Assembly (NCBI GenBank): GCA_964236445.1
Contig: CAXSDR010000001.1
Span: forward strand, 51,568 to 115,567
Direction of reading: 5' to 3'
From: CAXSDR01 sp964236445
GTDB taxonomy: Bacteria; Actinomycetota; Actinomycetes; Motilibacterales; Motilibacteraceae
DNA: 64,000 nt
Of this stretch, positions 1-10,138 are shown piece after piece. Position 1 is the stretch's first letter, and the number at the start of each line of letters is the position of its first letter. The notes beneath the pieces are model-generated. The model saw only the letters and a list, made by a program, of their open reading frames with translations. It had not been told where the DNA came from and did not search any database. The translations under genes were made by a program, and so were the position numbers.

Positions 1-151
1 CTCTTCCCCCGCTGAGCAACGAGAACGTGAAGCCGTGAGCCGGGCGTACGTCGTCGAAACCGCGCTGCGCCAGACCCTGCTGCACGCCGTCCACCAGCTC
101 TGAGGCAAGAGCGAGGAGGGCCGCGGCGGTCGTCCATGCGTTCTCCGTCAT
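1..151 (-). CDS. MarR-type transcriptional regulator, N-terminal part (runs off window)
   Basis: The reverse strand is open from an ATG at 149-151 to the window edge and encodes about 50 residues: an acidic start (MTENAW), a helix rich in Ala and Leu, then GFDDVRPAHGFTFSLLS. This arrangement, a helix followed by 'RPAHGFTFSLLS', matches the N-terminal dimerisation helix of MarR-family regulators just before the winged-helix domain, which lies outside the window. The gene is divergent from the cupin gene and shares an 80-bp intergenic region with a large dyad, as expected for an autoregulating MarR protein. The family call is from a short fragment, so it is probable rather than certain. Confidence 0.6.
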   Translation of the reverse strand, partial: MTENAWTTAAALLALASELVDGVQQGLAQRGFDDVRPAHGFTFSLLSGGR

Positions 152-172
152 GAAGAGATGTTGGCACAAGAC

Positions 173-214
173 GACAAATTCCTTGACTATGAAGAACTAG
201 TCAACCAACTTGTC
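173..214. promoter_or_regulatory. Extended dyad operator between MarR-like gene and cupin gene
   Basis: A perfect 7-bp inverted repeat, TTGACTA (183-189) and TAGTCAA (198-204), is nested in a second pair, GACAA (173-177) and TTGTC (210-214). Both are symmetric about 193.5. The TT/AA pair at 179-180 and 207-208 also matches. TTGACT resembles a -35 box. The site fills the divergent intergenic region and its length suits a MarR dimer or two dimers, so repression of both genes is likely (inferred). Confidence 0.65.
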
Positions 215-231
215 TTATTGAAGGAGATGTC

Positions 232-627
232 ATGTCGGTCATGCGGGCCGCTGAGGCCACGGCGTACGACACACACGGCAACCGGTTCCTGTCCTACGTC
301 AGCCCTGCGCGCGGAAGCAGCGAGCTGTGCGCCTGGACGCTCGCCGTGCCTGCAGGGCAGCGTGGTGTGGCGCATCGGCCCACGCGGGAAGAGGTTCTGC
401 TGGTTCTCGACGGCACCATGGACATCACCCTCGACGGCGTCCCGTCGTCACTGGCGGCCGAGACGTCGTCCCTGGTCGGTGCCGGGACCGAGCTCAGGGC
501 TGGCGGGTCGCGCGGCGCTAGCTCGTCGGCGACGAGGCCCATGAGCAGCCCTCGTGCCGGCCACGCTCGTCTGCATCCGGCTCGTAGCAGCGGATGGCGA
601 TGTCGTTGTCCGCCGCAGGGTCGATGA
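232..627 (+). CDS. Cupin-domain protein with disrupted 3' half
   Basis: Start ATG at 232 has an excellent ribosome site (AAGGAG, 5-nt spacer). Residues 30-75 form a recognisable cupin core: PAGQRGVAHRPTREEVLLVL, then DGTMDITLDG. After that the expected strand 'GDVVLV' is unreadable in frame. The frame gives AETSSLVGAGTE, which a missing G and an extra C about 14 bases apart would explain. Beyond about 520 the peptide is Arg/Ser-rich and non-cupin, because the sequence there is the 3' end of a decayed minus-strand acetyltransferase. The protein is probably a small single-domain cupin that has lost its proper end. The role is unknown; control by the divergent MarR-like gene is likely. Confidence 0.55.
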   Translation: MSVMRAAEATAYDTHGNRFLSYVSPARGSSELCAWTLAVPAGQRGVAHRPTREEVLLVLDGTMDITLDGVPSSLAAETSSLVGAGTELRAGGSRGASSSATRPMSSPRAGHARLHPARSSGWRCRCPPQGR

Positions 628-851
628 CGAGTCGATGACGAGTCGATGGTGCCGGCGGTCGTGGATCAGGTGCGAGGCCAGGACATGGACGGCGTCACGG
701 CCGAGGCCCCGACCACGGCACCGTCGAGCATGACGGCGAACGGCGCGATCGTCGGATCGTCGAGCGGCCAGCCGGGATGCTCGTGCAGCGCCGGCGTGAG
801 GACCACCTGTCGGCCGGCGAGATTCTGGCGGGGCATGCGACCGGTGTTCAT
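520..851 (-). pseudogene. Decayed GNAT (AAC(6')-like) N-acetyltransferase
   Basis: Reading the minus strand from ATG 851 gives an acetyltransferase-like start, then APFAVMLDGAVVGA. Shifting frame gives DAVHVLASHLIHDRRHHRLV and VID, then PAADNDIAIRCYE, then a short tail ending in GLLMGLVADELA. These pieces match, in order, the conserved blocks of aminoglycoside 6'-acetyltransferase-like GNAT proteins (acetyl-CoA region, 'HHRLVIDPAADN..AIRCYE', C-terminal 'GLLMDLLA'). They lie in different frames, the central acetyl-CoA loop is deleted, and an 11-bp triplication adds another shift. The end near 520 is approximate and runs into the 3' end of the cupin gene. Confidence 0.65.
620..648. repeat. 11-bp tandem repeat, 2.6 copies, inside the GNAT pseudogene
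   Basis: GTCGATGACGA occurs at 620-630 and 631-641, followed by a partial third copy, GTCGATG, at 642-648. It sits exactly in the 'VIDPAAD' codons of the decayed acetyltransferase. Two extra 11-bp copies add 22 bp and so break the frame. This looks like slippage. Confidence 0.85.
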
Positions 852-898
852 CCAGGCGCTCGATGGAACTCGACTGCGCGCATGGCATCGTGACCGGA

Positions 899-1396
899 AT
901 GGACGTCCTGGTCGTGCGGCTCACCGACCCTGCGGTCACTGCGCTGCTGAACGGACTCTGGACGGAGTACGCCACCCGCTACGGCGCCGCCGACGCACGT
1001 GGCGTCATGGCAGATGCCACCGCGACGCAGTTCGACCCTCCCGATGGTGCGTTCGTCGTCCTCGTCGAGGACGGCCGCACCGTCGCCGGCGGCGGGTTCC
1101 GCCGTGTCGACGCCTTCAGTGGCGAGATCAAGCGCATGTGGACCTCGCCCACGCATCGGCGTCGCGGTCACGCCACGACAGTGCTGCATGCCCTCGAGCG
1201 ACTGGCGCAACAGCAGGGCTTCTCGCGCATGCTGCTCGAGACAGGCCCCGCCCAGCCCGAGGCGATCGAGCTCTACGCCGCTGCGCGATATGCCCGCATC
1301 GACGTCTACGGCGACTACGAGCAGGCCGTGGCCTATGCGCGCGACCTGACCACCACCCGCTCGAGCGACCGCCCGCACGAAGGAGCGTCCACATGA
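899..1396 (+). CDS. GNAT family N-acetyltransferase
   Basis: This encodes about 165 aa with the GNAT fold. FVVLVEDGRTVAGGGFRRV is the beta2-beta3 hairpin, EIKRMWTSPTHRRRGHATTV is beta4 plus the acetyl-CoA pyrophosphate loop (R-R-R-G-H-A), then LETGPAQPEAIELY is beta5 to helix 4. GNAT enzymes move acetyl from acetyl-CoA to an amine; the substrate here is unknown. ATG 899 (MDVLVVRL) is preferred over ATG 863 because the family fold begins there; a GTG at 890 is also possible. The stop overlaps the DinB gene start by 4 bp (ATGA), so the two are translationally coupled. Confidence 0.8.
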   Translation: MDVLVVRLTDPAVTALLNGLWTEYATRYGAADARGVMADATATQFDPPDGAFVVLVEDGRTVAGGGFRRVDAFSGEIKRMWTSPTHRRRGHATTVLHALERLAQQQGFSRMLLETGPAQPEAIELYAAARYARIDVYGDYEQAVAYARDLTTTRSSDRPHEGAST

Positions 1397-1884
1397 CCCG
1401 CACCCGGCCGGCCGAGTCCGGAACCGAGCGGGAGACATTGGTCGCCCTGCTCGACTTCCTCCGGTCGACCGTCGAGCTCAAGGCCACCGGCCTGTCAGAC
1501 GAGCAGGCGTGGGCCAGGCCGATCGCCGCCTCGCAGCTGACAGTCGCCGGAGTCGTGAACCACCTGACGGGTGTCGAGCGGTTCTGGTTCAGCATCGACT
1601 TCGCCGGCCTCGACGTGCCGTGGCCGTGGACCGAGGATGATCCGCACGGAAACTTCATGCCGGTCGCCGGCACCACGGCGGCCGATGTCCTCGAGGCCTA
1701 CACCGCCGAGTGCGAACGCGCACGACAGGTCGTGGCGGTGCACGGCCTGGACACCGTCGCGCGTGCCGAGAACATGCACTTCACGCTGCGCTATGCGCTC
1801 GCGCACATGATCGAGGAGACCGCCCGCCACTGCGGACACCTCGACCTGTTGCGGGAGTCGTTGGACGGCGTACGCGGGGAGTGA
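1393..1884 (+). CDS. DinB-family / DUF664 protein
   Basis: The 163-aa product has the four-helix layout of DinB-like metalloproteins. SQLTVAGVVNHLTGVERFWF holds the first His of the putative metal site, and HMIEETARHCGHLDLLRESL carries the other two His residues (HxxxETARHxGHLD). Members are often thiol-dependent transferases or damage-inducible proteins; no specific substrate can be read here. The ATG at 1393 overlaps the stop of the GNAT gene by 4 bp. The longer upstream open frame (from 646) has no domain and crosses the pseudogene, so it was not used. Confidence 0.8.
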   Translation: MTRTRPAESGTERETLVALLDFLRSTVELKATGLSDEQAWARPIAASQLTVAGVVNHLTGVERFWFSIDFAGLDVPWPWTEDDPHGNFMPVAGTTAADVLEAYTAECERARQVVAVHGLDTVARAENMHFTLRYALAHMIEETARHCGHLDLLRESLDGVRGE

Positions 1885-1918
1885 GCGGCCGCCGGTCACC
1901 GGCTCCGGCGCGTCGGCG

Positions 1919-3607
<1,689 letters not shown>

Positions 3608-3707
3608 CGACGCATCGTAGAACGATCCGAGCAGCAGCGTGCCGAGCAGATCGGCGACCGGTTCCGCGGTGTCCTGGGCGCGCCCCGGCTCGCTGCGGCC
3701 CCGACGA

Positions 3708-4622
3708 TCAGTAGGCGCCGCTGACCACGTTGAGCAACGGTTGCACGGCGGCGAGGCGCTGCAGCTGGTCCTCGAGCAGGCGGCGGGCGCGCCGCTGACC
3801 TGAGGGCGCGGCGCCGCCGACGTGAGGCGTGAGGACGACACCGGGCGCGTGCCACAAGCCGGAGTCGGCGGGCAGCGGCTCGGGGTCGGTCACGTCGAGG
3901 GCCGCCCGCAGCCGGTCCGCATCCAGCTCGGCCAGCAGTGCGGCGGTGTCGACGACCGGGCCCCTGGCGACGTTGACGAGCAGGGCACCGTCCTTCATCG
4001 CCGCCAGGAACTCCTTGTCGACCATGCCCCGCGTCTCAGCGGTGAGCGGCACGGTGAGCACGACGACATCAGCGCGCGGCAGGAGCGACGGCAGCGCCTC
4101 GAGTGCGGCAACGGGTGCCACGCGGTCGTCTCGAGCCCGTCGGGCCACCCGCAGGATCTCCGCGGGCTCGAATCCCTGGACGCGCCGCTCGACCGCCGCG
4201 CCGATCGAGCCATAACCCACGAGCAGGACGACGGCGTCCGTCAGCGTCGCCGCCCCGTCGGCCGCGGTCGGGTCCCAGCTGCTCCGGTCAGCCGCGCGCG
4301 CGTGCTCGGGAAGCCGCCGCAGCGATGCCAGCATCAGCGTGACGGCAAGCTCCGCCGTCGCGGGATCGTGGACACCCTTGCCGTTGCACAGCTCGACACC
4401 TTCGGGCACACGGTCCCGGACGGTATCGACACCGGCGCTGAGAACCTGCAGATGGCGAAGGCTCGGCAGGGCGCCGGCGAGCGTGAGCGCCGCGTCGTCG
4501 CCATGCGGCGGGCTGAAGAACACGACATCGTCAAGTCCGGCCGGTGGTGCGCCCGTGCCGTCCCACAGGAGTACGCGTATGCCGGCGGGCGCATCGACAG
4601 GAAAGGGCAGAAGTACGTCCAT
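3708..4622 (-). CDS. D-isomer-specific 2-hydroxyacid dehydrogenase
   Basis: The 304-aa product is an NAD(P)-dependent oxidoreductase of the 2-hydroxyacid dehydrogenase family. The Rossmann motif is [18 protein letters not shown] (about residues 130-148). The catalytic Arg is in [16 protein letters not shown], the Glu in DVTDPEPLP and the His in [12 protein letters not shown]. The N-terminal catalytic half is short, as in glyoxylate/phosphoglycerate dehydrogenase-like members. The true substrate (glyoxylate, hydroxypyruvate or another 2-keto acid) cannot be told. It precedes ilvD on the same strand with a 100-bp gap, so joint transcription is possible. Confidence 0.88.
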   Translation of the reverse strand: MDVLLPFPVDAPAGIRVLLWDGTGAPPAGLDDVVFFSPPHGDDAALTLAGALPSLRHLQVLSAGVDTVRDRVPEGVELCNGKGVHDPATAELAVTLMLASLRRLPEHARAADRSSWDPTAADGAATLTDAVVLLVGYGSIGAAVERRVQGFEPAEILRVARRARDDRVAPVAALEALPSLLPRADVVVLTVPLTAETRGMVDKEFLAAMKDGALLVNVARGPVVDTAALLAELDADRLRAALDVTDPEPLPADSGLWHAPGVVLTPHVGGAAPSGQRRARRLLEDQLQRLAAVQPLLNVVSGAY

Positions 4623-4706
4623 GGGCGCACCCCTTCCCCGCGGGCAGCAGCGGCAGACCCGGAGGAGAACCGCACCGATGACGACGGCCGACCCACGGAT
4701 GACGAT

Positions 4707-4735
4707 GCCCGGCCCGCCGAGAAGGCGGACCGGGC
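4707..4735 (-). terminator. GC-rich hairpin 3' of the DUF1996 gene
   Basis: GCCCGG (4707-4712) and CCGCC (4714-4718) pair with GGCGG (4724-4728) and CCGGGC (4730-4735) around a GAGAA loop, with one mismatch. It lies 28 bp after the DUF1996 stop on the minus strand. There is no T-tract, as is common in high-GC actinobacteria, so termination is inferred from position and stem strength. Confidence 0.55.
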
Positions 4736-4762
4736 ACTCGCTACGAGCGGGGACGAAACGGA

Positions 4763-6280
4763 TCAGCTGGTGCCGTTGATGACGTTGAAGCTGGCGTCAA
4801 GAGCCGAACCGCGGGCAGGCTTGTAGAGGTCGTAGCCGTGCGGGTCGCACTGCAGGCCACCGTTGATGCAGTGGACGGTCAGTGCGCTGATCTGCGCGGG
4901 GTCCCAGCCCATGAAGAAGTCGTAGTGCCAGGTGAAGCCACGACCGCTGGCCAGGTGGACCTGGGACATGTCGCCGCTGACCGGGAAGGCCATCTTGAAC
5001 TCGAGCATGATCAGGGCCACGGGGTGGTCGCTGGGGCAGTGCCCGTTGACCGGGTAGGCCATGTGGCTCTTGTGGTCGGCGCTGTCGAGGTGGATGCCGT
5101 CCCAGCAGCTCGGTGCCTGGAAGCGCACGTTGAGCTGGCTGCCGGCAGGGCAGTTCGCCGGGATGTCATAGACGTGGTCCAGGCTTCCGCACTCCCAGCC
5201 GACGACGGTGCCGGGCGAGTTCTGGAAGTCGGCAGCCGTCGTCGCCTTGGCGTTGCCCACGACGAAGCGCAGGCCCTTCGGGAACGGCTTGACCGTCTTG
5301 TAGTCGTTGATGCCGGACTTGTAGTAGATGACCTGGTTGCCCTGGGGAATGACCGGTGTCGTGCCGTTGAAGACCGTCGGGAACCAGTAGCCCGAGCGGT
5401 CGTGCGGGTCTGTGCACGACGTCGAGCCGGCCATCAGCTTGGCGGTCGTACTGAAGGCGTCGGTCGTCGTGCTGCCCATGAACGTATGGCTGTGCGACGC
5501 GCCAGGCTGCGACGGGAAGACGATGGGGTCGTCCGGAAGGCTGCGGGTGGGAGCGCAGTTCGCCTGGAACTCGTGGTGCGACGGCTCGTTGCCGACCGGC
5601 GGGTCGAAGATGTCAGGCGCCGGATAGGGGTTGGGCGTCGCGAGCGTCATCGACTCGCCAGGGTCGACGTTGGACGTCGTCGGGGTCGGAGGGTTGGTGG
5701 CTGAGGTGGGCGACGTCGTCGGCGTGCTGGTCGCGCCGACGGGCGTGCCATAGACCTGCATCTCCCAGAGCGAGTAGCCGTAGCCTGTCGCGCGCTTGAC
5801 GCCCTGCAGCTTCACGTAGCGCGCGGTGCCGCTGACAGCGAGGGTCTCGGTGCCGCCTTTGCCGGTGCTGGTCGAGTAGAGGCTCGACCAGGTCGTGCCG
5901 TCGGTCGAGCCGTCGATGCGGTAGGCCGAGCCGTAGGCGGCCTCCCAGGTGAGCACGATCTGCCCGACGGGGGTCGCGGTGCCGAGGTCGACCTGCAGCC
6001 ACGCGTCGTCCACGAACTGGCTCGACCAGCGCGTGCCGGTCAGGTTGGCGTCGAACGCGGCGCGGGCCGGGGTGACCGTGTCGTTCTCCGGCGTCGATGA
6101 CGTCGCGACCTTGCCCTGCGAGAGCAGCGAGCCCGCGGCCGACGCGGTGGATCCGAGGCTGAACAACGACACGCTCGCCACCACGGCGACGGCAACGGCG
6201 CCGAACACCGGGACGGCCAGGCGCCACTGGCGCGGACGTGGCATCAACCGGCGAGGCCGGCCGGGAAGGGCATGAGACAC
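4763..6280 (-). CDS. Secreted DUF1996 protein with N-terminal discoidin-like (F5/8 type C) domain
   Basis: The 505-aa product is exported: a basic start, a hydrophobic stretch (VPVFGAVAVAVVASVSLFSL) and a likely AxA cleavage near residue 48. Residues 50-180 form a discoidin/CBM32-like jelly roll (WSSQFVDDAWLQVDLGTATP, ARYVKLQGVKRATGYGYSLW), followed by a Thr/Pro/Ser linker of about 30 aa. Residues 225-500 are a DUF1996 domain with HHEFQANCAP, SHSHTFMGST, SGYWFPTVFNG and the Cys/His-rich end. DUF1996 proteins are mostly fungal and actinobacterial secreted proteins of unknown activity; the binding domain suggests a carbohydrate target. GTG 6280 has AGGAG five bases upstream. A LacI-type palindrome lies about 120 bp upstream. 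Confidence 0.88.
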   Translation of the reverse strand: MSHALPGRPRRLMPRPRQWRLAVPVFGAVAVAVVASVSLFSLGSTASAAGSLLSQGKVATSSTPENDTVTPARAAFDANLTGTRWSSQFVDDAWLQVDLGTATPVGQIVLTWEAAYGSAYRIDGSTDGTTWSSLYSTSTGKGGTETLAVSGTARYVKLQGVKRATGYGYSLWEMQVYGTPVGATSTPTTSPTSATNPPTPTTSNVDPGESMTLATPNPYPAPDIFDPPVGNEPSHHEFQANCAPTRSLPDDPIVFPSQPGASHSHTFMGSTTTDAFSTTAKLMAGSTSCTDPHDRSGYWFPTVFNGTTPVIPQGNQVIYYKSGINDYKTVKPFPKGLRFVVGNAKATTAADFQNSPGTVVGWECGSLDHVYDIPANCPAGSQLNVRFQAPSCWDGIHLDSADHKSHMAYPVNGHCPSDHPVALIMLEFKMAFPVSGDMSQVHLASGRGFTWHYDFFMGWDPAQISALTVHCINGGLQCDPHGYDLYKPARGSALDASFNVINGTS

Positions 6281-6402
6281 AAGGACTCCTAGCTGGGGGG
6301 AAATCAGCGACGGATGCGACGCCTCCGAGCAGCCGCCTCACCAGACCGGGTGTGCCCGGTCCGATGGGGAGGAGGCGGGGACCAACGAGTCCAGACCTGC
6401 TC

Positions 6403-6425
6403 GGAAAGCGCTTTCCAGAGGAAAG
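6403..6425. promoter_or_regulatory. LacI-family-type operator upstream of the DUF1996 gene
   Basis: GGAAAGCGCTTTCC (6403-6416) is a perfect 14-bp palindrome with the central CG typical of LacI/GalR operators. The right half CTTTCC forms a second inverted pair with GGAAAG (6420-6425) around a 3-nt spacer, so two overlapping dimer sites are possible. It lies between the DUF1996 gene (minus) and the chemoreceptor gene (plus), closer to the former. Sugar-responsive control of the secreted protein is inferred. Confidence 0.6.
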
Positions 6426-6618
6426 CGTCCCTCAGCCTCCTGTGTCAACCCTTCCGAAGCACAAATCCGCTGAGCGGGGACAAAGTTGACAGTGCCGCAG
6501 TCGGCCCCCCCTTCCATGACACTCCCCCCACAAACACACACTTTGTGACGATAAGGGTGCAGAGGGTCACCTGATCGGCCTACTCCCCTGCGCAGCGGAA
6601 ATCGCCGAAACAACTGGC

Positions 6619-8580
6619 ATGGATGCTCTGCTCAGTCCTGCCTTGGCGCTGTTGAACCGCATGCGGTTCGCGCAGAAGGTTGCCACCATCGCCGTGCTCC
6701 TGCTGCTGCCTCAGGTGATCAGCGTGCAGGCTCAGTGGCGCGAGCTGCAGAGCCAGGTCACGGTCGTGCACCAGGAGCGGGCCGGGCTCGACCTGATCGC
6801 ACCTGCCTTGAGCCTGCACGCGGCTGTCGCGCGCCAGCGGGCCGGCATCACCGCGACCGAGAAGACGGCCGATCTCTATGCCTCGCTCAAGACGGCACAA
6901 GCCAAGGCGCCGGTGTCCCTGGGCAGCTCGAAGGCGTTCGGCCGGGTCACCGCAGCGATGGCGCTCACGGCCGGCAAGGCGAACGCGGCATCACTCGAAG
7001 GTGTCCTCGACACGCTCACCGACCTCGTCAACGTCGTCGCCGACAACTCTCACCTCAGCGTCGACCCCCAGCTCGCCTCGAAGTACGTCATCGAGGCCAC
7101 CACCACGGACGCCACCGGCCTCATCGCCGCCTGCGCCACGCTCACCCCTCACGCCCTCATCAGCGGCAACAGCGAGGCAGCCGACGCGGTCGCCCGACTC
7201 AACCGGGCCGCGAGCGTACGCACCGCCGGCGTCGCGCTGGCCGCCGACCTGGGCAAGGCTGCGGCTCCCGACCCCGACCTCTCGGCACGGCTTCACGCCA
7301 CGATCATGAGTCTCAGTGAGACGGGCGAGGTCCTCAACAGCGACACCTACGATGCAGCCGACGCGTTGGTCTCCACCTCCTACGGCGCACTGACTCTGAC
7401 CGGGTCGGCGAATCATGTGGGTGGCCCGACCGCCGCGATTGCCTCCACCGCGGGCACCCTGCCCGAAAAGCTGCTCACCGGCGCTCGTGGCATGGAGATC
7501 TCCGGGACCGCCGTCCTGCAGGAGCTGCTGGCGGCCCGCGTGGCCCAGCTCAAGGGCGATCAGCGGGCTCCGCTGAAGACGGCGCTCCTGGCCCTGCTCG
7601 TCGCGCTCTACGTCTTCGTGGCGTTCATGCGCTCCACCTCGCGCAACCTCGGCCGACTGCTCCACAGTCTGCAGTCCCTCGCCCGCCGGGACCTGACCGA
7701 TGAGCCGGACGTCCGCACCAAGGACGAGCTCGGGCTGATGGCCAGTGCGCTGCGCCAGACGACCGAGTCGCTGCGCGGAACGCTCGCGGAGATGGACGGC
7801 AACAGCGAGTCCCTGGCCGCCGCCGCGGAGGAGCTGTCGGTGACGAGCCGTGAGGTGGCGATGGCCGCGCAGAGCACCATGGACCAGGTGGGCCTGCTCG
7901 GCGACGGCGCTGCCCGGGTCGACGCGCGGACGCGCTTGCTGCGCACGGACGCCCAGGAGCTCAACCTCTCGATCGCCGAGATCGCCGCGAGCGCCGAACA
8001 GGCCGTCAGCGTCGTCACCGAGGCCGTCGAGCAGGTGCAGGCTGCCCGCGCGGCCTCCGACGAGCTCGTCGCCTCTTCCCAGCAGATCGGTGACGTGGTG
8101 CGCCTCATGACGGCGATCGCGGAGCAGACCAACCTGCTGGCGCTCAACGCCACCATCGAAGCGGCACGCGCCGGTGATGCCGGTCGGGGTTTCGCGGTCG
8201 TCGCCGCCGAGGTCAAGGAGCTCGCTCGGGAAGCCGCTCGCGCGAGCGAGGACGTCGCCGGCAAGATCCTCGTCGTGCAGGAACAGGCGCGCATGAACGG
8301 CACGACGATGGACCGCGTCGTGGTCGTCATCGGGCAGATCAACGACGGTCAGGCTCTGATCGCCGGCGCCGTCGAGGAGCAGACCGCCACGACCGCCGCG
8401 ATGCAGGACTCGGTGGCCGACGCAGCCCACGCAGGCACGGTGATCGCCAACGGCGTACGCAGCGTCGCCGACCTCGCCCAGGGCACGACGGCGGGTGCCA
8501 GCAGCACGCAGCAGGCCGCCAGTGAGCTGGCGCGCCTGTCGACCGACCTGCGGTCGGTCATCTCCTCGTTCCGCGTCTAG
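6619..8580 (+). CDS. Methyl-accepting chemotaxis protein
   Basis: This is a 653-aa transmembrane chemoreceptor. The first membrane helix is at about 18-37 ([19 protein letters not shown]) and the second at about 318-337 ([19 protein letters not shown]). Between them is a helical extracellular sensor of about 280 aa with no family I recognise. A HAMP segment follows (about 340-390), then a cytoplasmic signalling domain whose hairpin tip [20 protein letters not shown] and [20 protein letters not shown] (about 494-535) binds CheA and CheW in the known family. No che or flagellar genes are nearby, so it is an orphan receptor. The ligand is unknown. Confidence 0.93.
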   Translation: MDALLSPALALLNRMRFAQKVATIAVLLLLPQVISVQAQWRELQSQVTVVHQERAGLDLIAPALSLHAAVARQRAGITATEKTADLYASLKTAQAKAPVSLGSSKAFGRVTAAMALTAGKANAASLEGVLDTLTDLVNVVADNSHLSVDPQLASKYVIEATTTDATGLIAACATLTPHALISGNSEAADAVARLNRAASVRTAGVALAADLGKAAAPDPDLSARLHATIMSLSETGEVLNSDTYDAADALVSTSYGALTLTGSANHVGGPTAAIASTAGTLPEKLLTGARGMEISGTAVLQELLAARVAQLKGDQRAPLKTALLALLVALYVFVAFMRSTSRNLGRLLHSLQSLARRDLTDEPDVRTKDELGLMASALRQTTESLRGTLAEMDGNSESLAAAAEELSVTSREVAMAAQSTMDQVGLLGDGAARVDARTRLLRTDAQELNLSIAEIAASAEQAVSVVTEAVEQVQAARAASDELVASSQQIGDVVRLMTAIAEQTNLLALNATIEAARAGDAGRGFAVVAAEVKELAREAARASEDVAGKILVVQEQARMNGTTMDRVVVVIGQINDGQALIAGAVEEQTATTAAMQDSVADAAHAGTVIANGVRSVADLAQGTTAGASSTQQAASELARLSTDLRSVISSFRV

Positions 8581-8623
8581 ACCTCCTGCATCCCGGGCTC
8601 GGGTCGCCCGCCGAGGCCACGCG

Positions 8624-10138
8624 TCAGAGCTCGACGCCGATGCGCTCGAGGAGCAGCTGACGTACGCGCCCGGCGTCGGCCTGGCCCGCGGTGGACTTCA
8701 TGACGGAACCCACGAGCGCCCCGACAGCCTGGTGCTTGCCACCGCGGATGCGCGCCACGACCTCGGGGTTGTCGGCGAGCGACGCGTCCACGGCCGCGAG
8801 CAGAGCACCGTCGTCGGACAGCACTCGAAGGCCACGCGCCTCGATGACCGCGTCGACGTCGCCCTCGCCCGCGAGCACGCCACCGAACACCTGGCGGGCC
8901 AGGTTGTCGTTGAGCTCACCCGCGTCGACGAGCTGCTGGACCCGCGCGACCTGCGCCGGTGTCACCGCGAGGTCGTCGAGCGCGACACCGAGCTCGTTGG
9001 CGCGTCGCCCGAGGTCGGACAGCCACCACTTGCGCGCGGCAGCCGGGGTGGCACCGGCCTCGACGGTGTCGAGCAGCAGCGAGAGAGCACCCGCGTTGAG
9101 TACGTCGCGCATCTCGGGGTCGGTGAAACCCCACGCCGCCTGCAGTCGCAGGCGCTGGACCGAAGGGGGTTCGGGCAGCGCCGACCTGAGCTCCTCGACC
9201 CAGGCGCGCGGCGGGGCAACGGGCACGAGGTCGGGCTCGGGGAAGTAGCGGTAGTCCTCGGCCTGCTCCTTGCTGCGGCCAGACGTCGTCACACCGGTGT
9301 CCTCGTGCCAGTGCCTGGTCTCCTGCACGATGCGCAGCCCCGCATCCAGGCGGCCTGCCTGGCGCGAGACCTCGTGGCGCACCGCACGCTCCACCGAACG
9401 CAGGGAGTTGACGTTCTTGGTCTCGGAGCGGGTTCCGAGCGGGTCCGCGGGCGACGGGCGCAGCGACACGTTGATGTCGCAGCGCAGCGACCCCTGCTCC
9501 ATGCGTACGTCGGAGACCCCCAGCCCGCGAAGCATGTCGCGCAGGTGGGCGACATAGGCCTTGGCGACGAGGGGCGCCATCGCGCCCGTCGCCTCGATCG
9601 GCTTCGTGACGATCTCGATCAGCGGGATGCCTGCGCGGTTGTAGTCCACGAGCGAGTGGTCTGCGCCGTGGATGCGGCCGGTCGCACCGCCGACGTGCAG
9701 CGACTTGCCGGTGTCCTCCTCCATGTGCGCGCGTTCGATCGGGATGGTGAAGGCCTGTCCCTCGATCTCGAGCTCCACCGAGCCCTCGAACGCGATCGGC
9801 TCGTCATATTGCGACGTCTGGAAGTTCTTGGGCATGTCGGGATAGAAGTAGTTCTTGCGGGCGAACCGGCACCACTCGGCGATGTCGCAGCCCAGCGCAA
9901 GCCCGATGCGGATGGCCGACTCCACAGCCTTCGCATTGAGCACCGGCAGCGAGCCGGGCATCCCCAGGCAGACGGGGCAGGTCTGGGTGTTGGGTTCTGC
10001 GCCGAACCCGGTCGCGCACGAGCAGAACATCTTGGTGGCGGTGGAGAGCTCGACGTGGACCTCGAGGCCCATGACGACGTCGTAGCGCGCGACGGCATCG
10101 TCGTAGCCGACGAGCTGGGTCTCGGTCACTGCCGTCAT
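8624..10138 (-). CDS. gatB: Asp-tRNA(Asn)/Glu-tRNA(Gln) amidotransferase subunit B
   Basis: GatB is the kinase/transamidase subunit that activates mischarged Glu-tRNA(Gln) or Asp-tRNA(Asn) and amidates it with ammonia from GatA. The 504-aa product begins with [13 protein letters not shown] and [21 protein letters not shown] (zinc-binding Cys residues), then [16 protein letters not shown] and, C-terminally, the YqeY-like tRNA-binding helical domain ending [15 protein letters not shown] 10138 overlaps the gatA stop by 4 bp (ATGA), which fixes the start; the longer open frame reads out of frame through gatA. It is the last gene of gatC-gatA-gatB. Confidence 0.96.
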   Translation of the reverse strand: MTAVTETQLVGYDDAVARYDVVMGLEVHVELSTATKMFCSCATGFGAEPNTQTCPVCLGMPGSLPVLNAKAVESAIRIGLALGCDIAEWCRFARKNYFYPDMPKNFQTSQYDEPIAFEGSVELEIEGQAFTIPIERAHMEEDTGKSLHVGGATGRIHGADHSLVDYNRAGIPLIEIVTKPIEATGAMAPLVAKAYVAHLRDMLRGLGVSDVRMEQGSLRCDINVSLRPSPADPLGTRSETKNVNSLRSVERAVRHEVSRQAGRLDAGLRIVQETRHWHEDTGVTTSGRSKEQAEDYRYFPEPDLVPVAPPRAWVEELRSALPEPPSVQRLRLQAAWGFTDPEMRDVLNAGALSLLLDTVEAGATPAAARKWWLSDLGRRANELGVALDDLAVTPAQVARVQQLVDAGELNDNLARQVFGGVLAGEGDVDAVIEARGLRVLSDDGALLAAVDASLADNPEVVARIRGGKHQAVGALVGSVMKSTAGQADAGRVRQLLLERIGVEL

